Shown here piece by piece: positions 31,760 to 32,167 of a stretch of DNA of 32,167 nucleotides. The notes beneath the pieces were generated by a model. It was not told the origin of the DNA, did not search any database, and saw only the letters and a program-made list of their open reading frames with translations. Numbering within the stretch: position 1 is the first letter of the stretch; each line of letters begins with the position of its first letter. Position numbers and translations under genes: made by a program. Source of the DNA: Ensifer adhaerens (GTDB taxonomy: Bacteria > Pseudomonadota > Alphaproteobacteria > Rhizobiales > Rhizobiaceae); NCBI RefSeq assembly GCF_001270265.1, contig NZ_LGAP01000049.1, positions 1 through 32,167 on the forward strand. The letters run 5' to 3'.

Positions 31760-31903
31760 GACTTGCCACGCGATAGGTCTTCGCCGGGCCGGCCCACTGT
31801 CACCGCTATTCCTGGCGCTTCGGTGATAAGAAGTCTTTCCTCAGCGCTCTGCCCCGCACTTGAACGTTGCCCGACGCTCCGGGCATTGCAGCTTCAATCG
31901 TAT

Positions 31904-32006
31904 TCTAGTGCGTTCCCGCTTTAGGCTGCGTCGAAGAAGCGTTCTAACTCTTTGTTTTTACGCATTCCCTGGTGGAAGACCGCTTCGCACTTTTCCTGGA
32001 GATGCT
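31904..32006 (-). repeat. Palindromic repeat family B, copy 4
   Basis: On the minus strand it reads AGCATCTCCAGGAAAAGTGC, then GAAGCGGTCTTCCACCAGGG and AATGCGTAAAAACAAAGAGT, matching copy 3 along its length but inverted relative to it. Confidence 0.85.
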
Positions 32007-32046
32007 TTAGATTTCAAGGGAACGAAAGCGTTGCCAAGCGTTCCCT

Positions 32047-32066
32047 TCTCCCCGCAAGCGGGGAGA
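32047..32066 (-). repeat. GC-rich palindromic repeat family C, copy 2 (partial)
   Basis: TCTCCCCGC-AA-GCGGGGAGA forms a 9-bp stem with an AA loop, in the orientation opposite to copy 1. It lies next to the IS110-type transposase end. Confidence 0.7.
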
Positions 32067-32082
32067 GCGACTGTCTTGTGGG

Positions 32083-32167
32083 TCAAGCGTTTTGCCATGG
32101 TTTGCGGTCCCGGATGATGGCGTTGAGGATGGTGAGCAGCTTTCGCATGGTTGCGACGATGGCGACG
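32083..32167 (-). CDS. IS110-family transposase, 3' fragment (runs off the window)
   Basis: The minus strand from the window end to a TGA at 32085-32083 encodes 27 residues ending MRKLLTILNAIIRDRKPWQN and a final A. This is the typical C-terminus of IS110/IS116/IS902-family (DEDD) transposases (RKLLxIxNAxxRDxxPW). The catalytic domain lies outside the window, so it cannot be judged as intact. Confidence 0.75.
   Translation of the reverse strand, partial: VAIVATMRKLLTILNAIIRDRKPWQNA

Overview
The window looks like a chromosomal segment of a fast-growing rhizobium, most likely Sinorhizobium/Ensifer. The evidence is high GC content, an aerobic-type cobalamin operon (cobP-cobW-cobN-cobO, with cobQ nearby), a betaine transporter with a bacterial betaine-homocysteine methyltransferase, and two families of short palindromic intergenic repeats of rhizobial type. 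The species assignment is inference; no rRNA or other marker gene is present.

Layout. Bases 1-2262 are a mobile-DNA border: the 5' end of an IS701-type transposase, then a complete group II intron on the minus strand (134-2039; domain V, domain VI and a matching EBS1/IBS1 pair are visible), placed antisense just upstream of a small exported-protein gene. Bases 2376-4820 hold a possible 40-aa peptide, an isoprenylcysteine-methyltransferase-like membrane protein and an unrecognised polytopic membrane protein. Bases 4885-12205 are a minus-strand cobalamin unit: a promoter, a long cobalamin riboswitch, cobP, cobW, cobN and cobO, ending in a broken EamA-type transporter gene. Bases 12472-14700 encode a membrane-anchored class III cyclase-like/TolB-like/TPR protein. 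Next come a SAM-dependent methyltransferase bracketed by repeats and cobQ (minus strand). Bases 17604-21785 hold a small ORF with a strong terminator, then a structured leader and a three-gene quaternary-amine (betaine type) ABC transporter. Bases 21979-29197 contain a D-Ala-D-Ala carboxypeptidase, two acyltransferase-3 proteins, an O-antigen-ligase-like protein and bmt behind a perfect palindromic operator. The end holds an aminotransferase with a YheO/DauR-type regulator, a small unknown protein, more repeats and the 3' end of an IS110-type transposase.

How the genes fit together. CobN (cobalt insertion), CobO (adenosylation), CobQ (amidations) and CobP (nucleotide-loop activation) are successive late steps of adenosylcobalamin synthesis, and the riboswitch should shut the operon down when cobalamin is plentiful. 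Betaine import plus Bmt gives a cobalamin-independent way to remethylate homocysteine and so supplies methyl groups through methionine and SAM, which corrin synthesis consumes in quantity.

Most notable observations: a palindromic repeat sits inside a peripheral arm of the cobalamin riboswitch; a sequence matching the 3' end of a tRNA lies antisense within cobN; the cyclase lacks its usual catalytic Asn; the betaine-transporter leader can form mutually exclusive hairpins; and repeats occupy both junctions flanking cobN. I saw no CRISPR array, prophage, complete tRNA or rRNA gene, and no clear new defence system.
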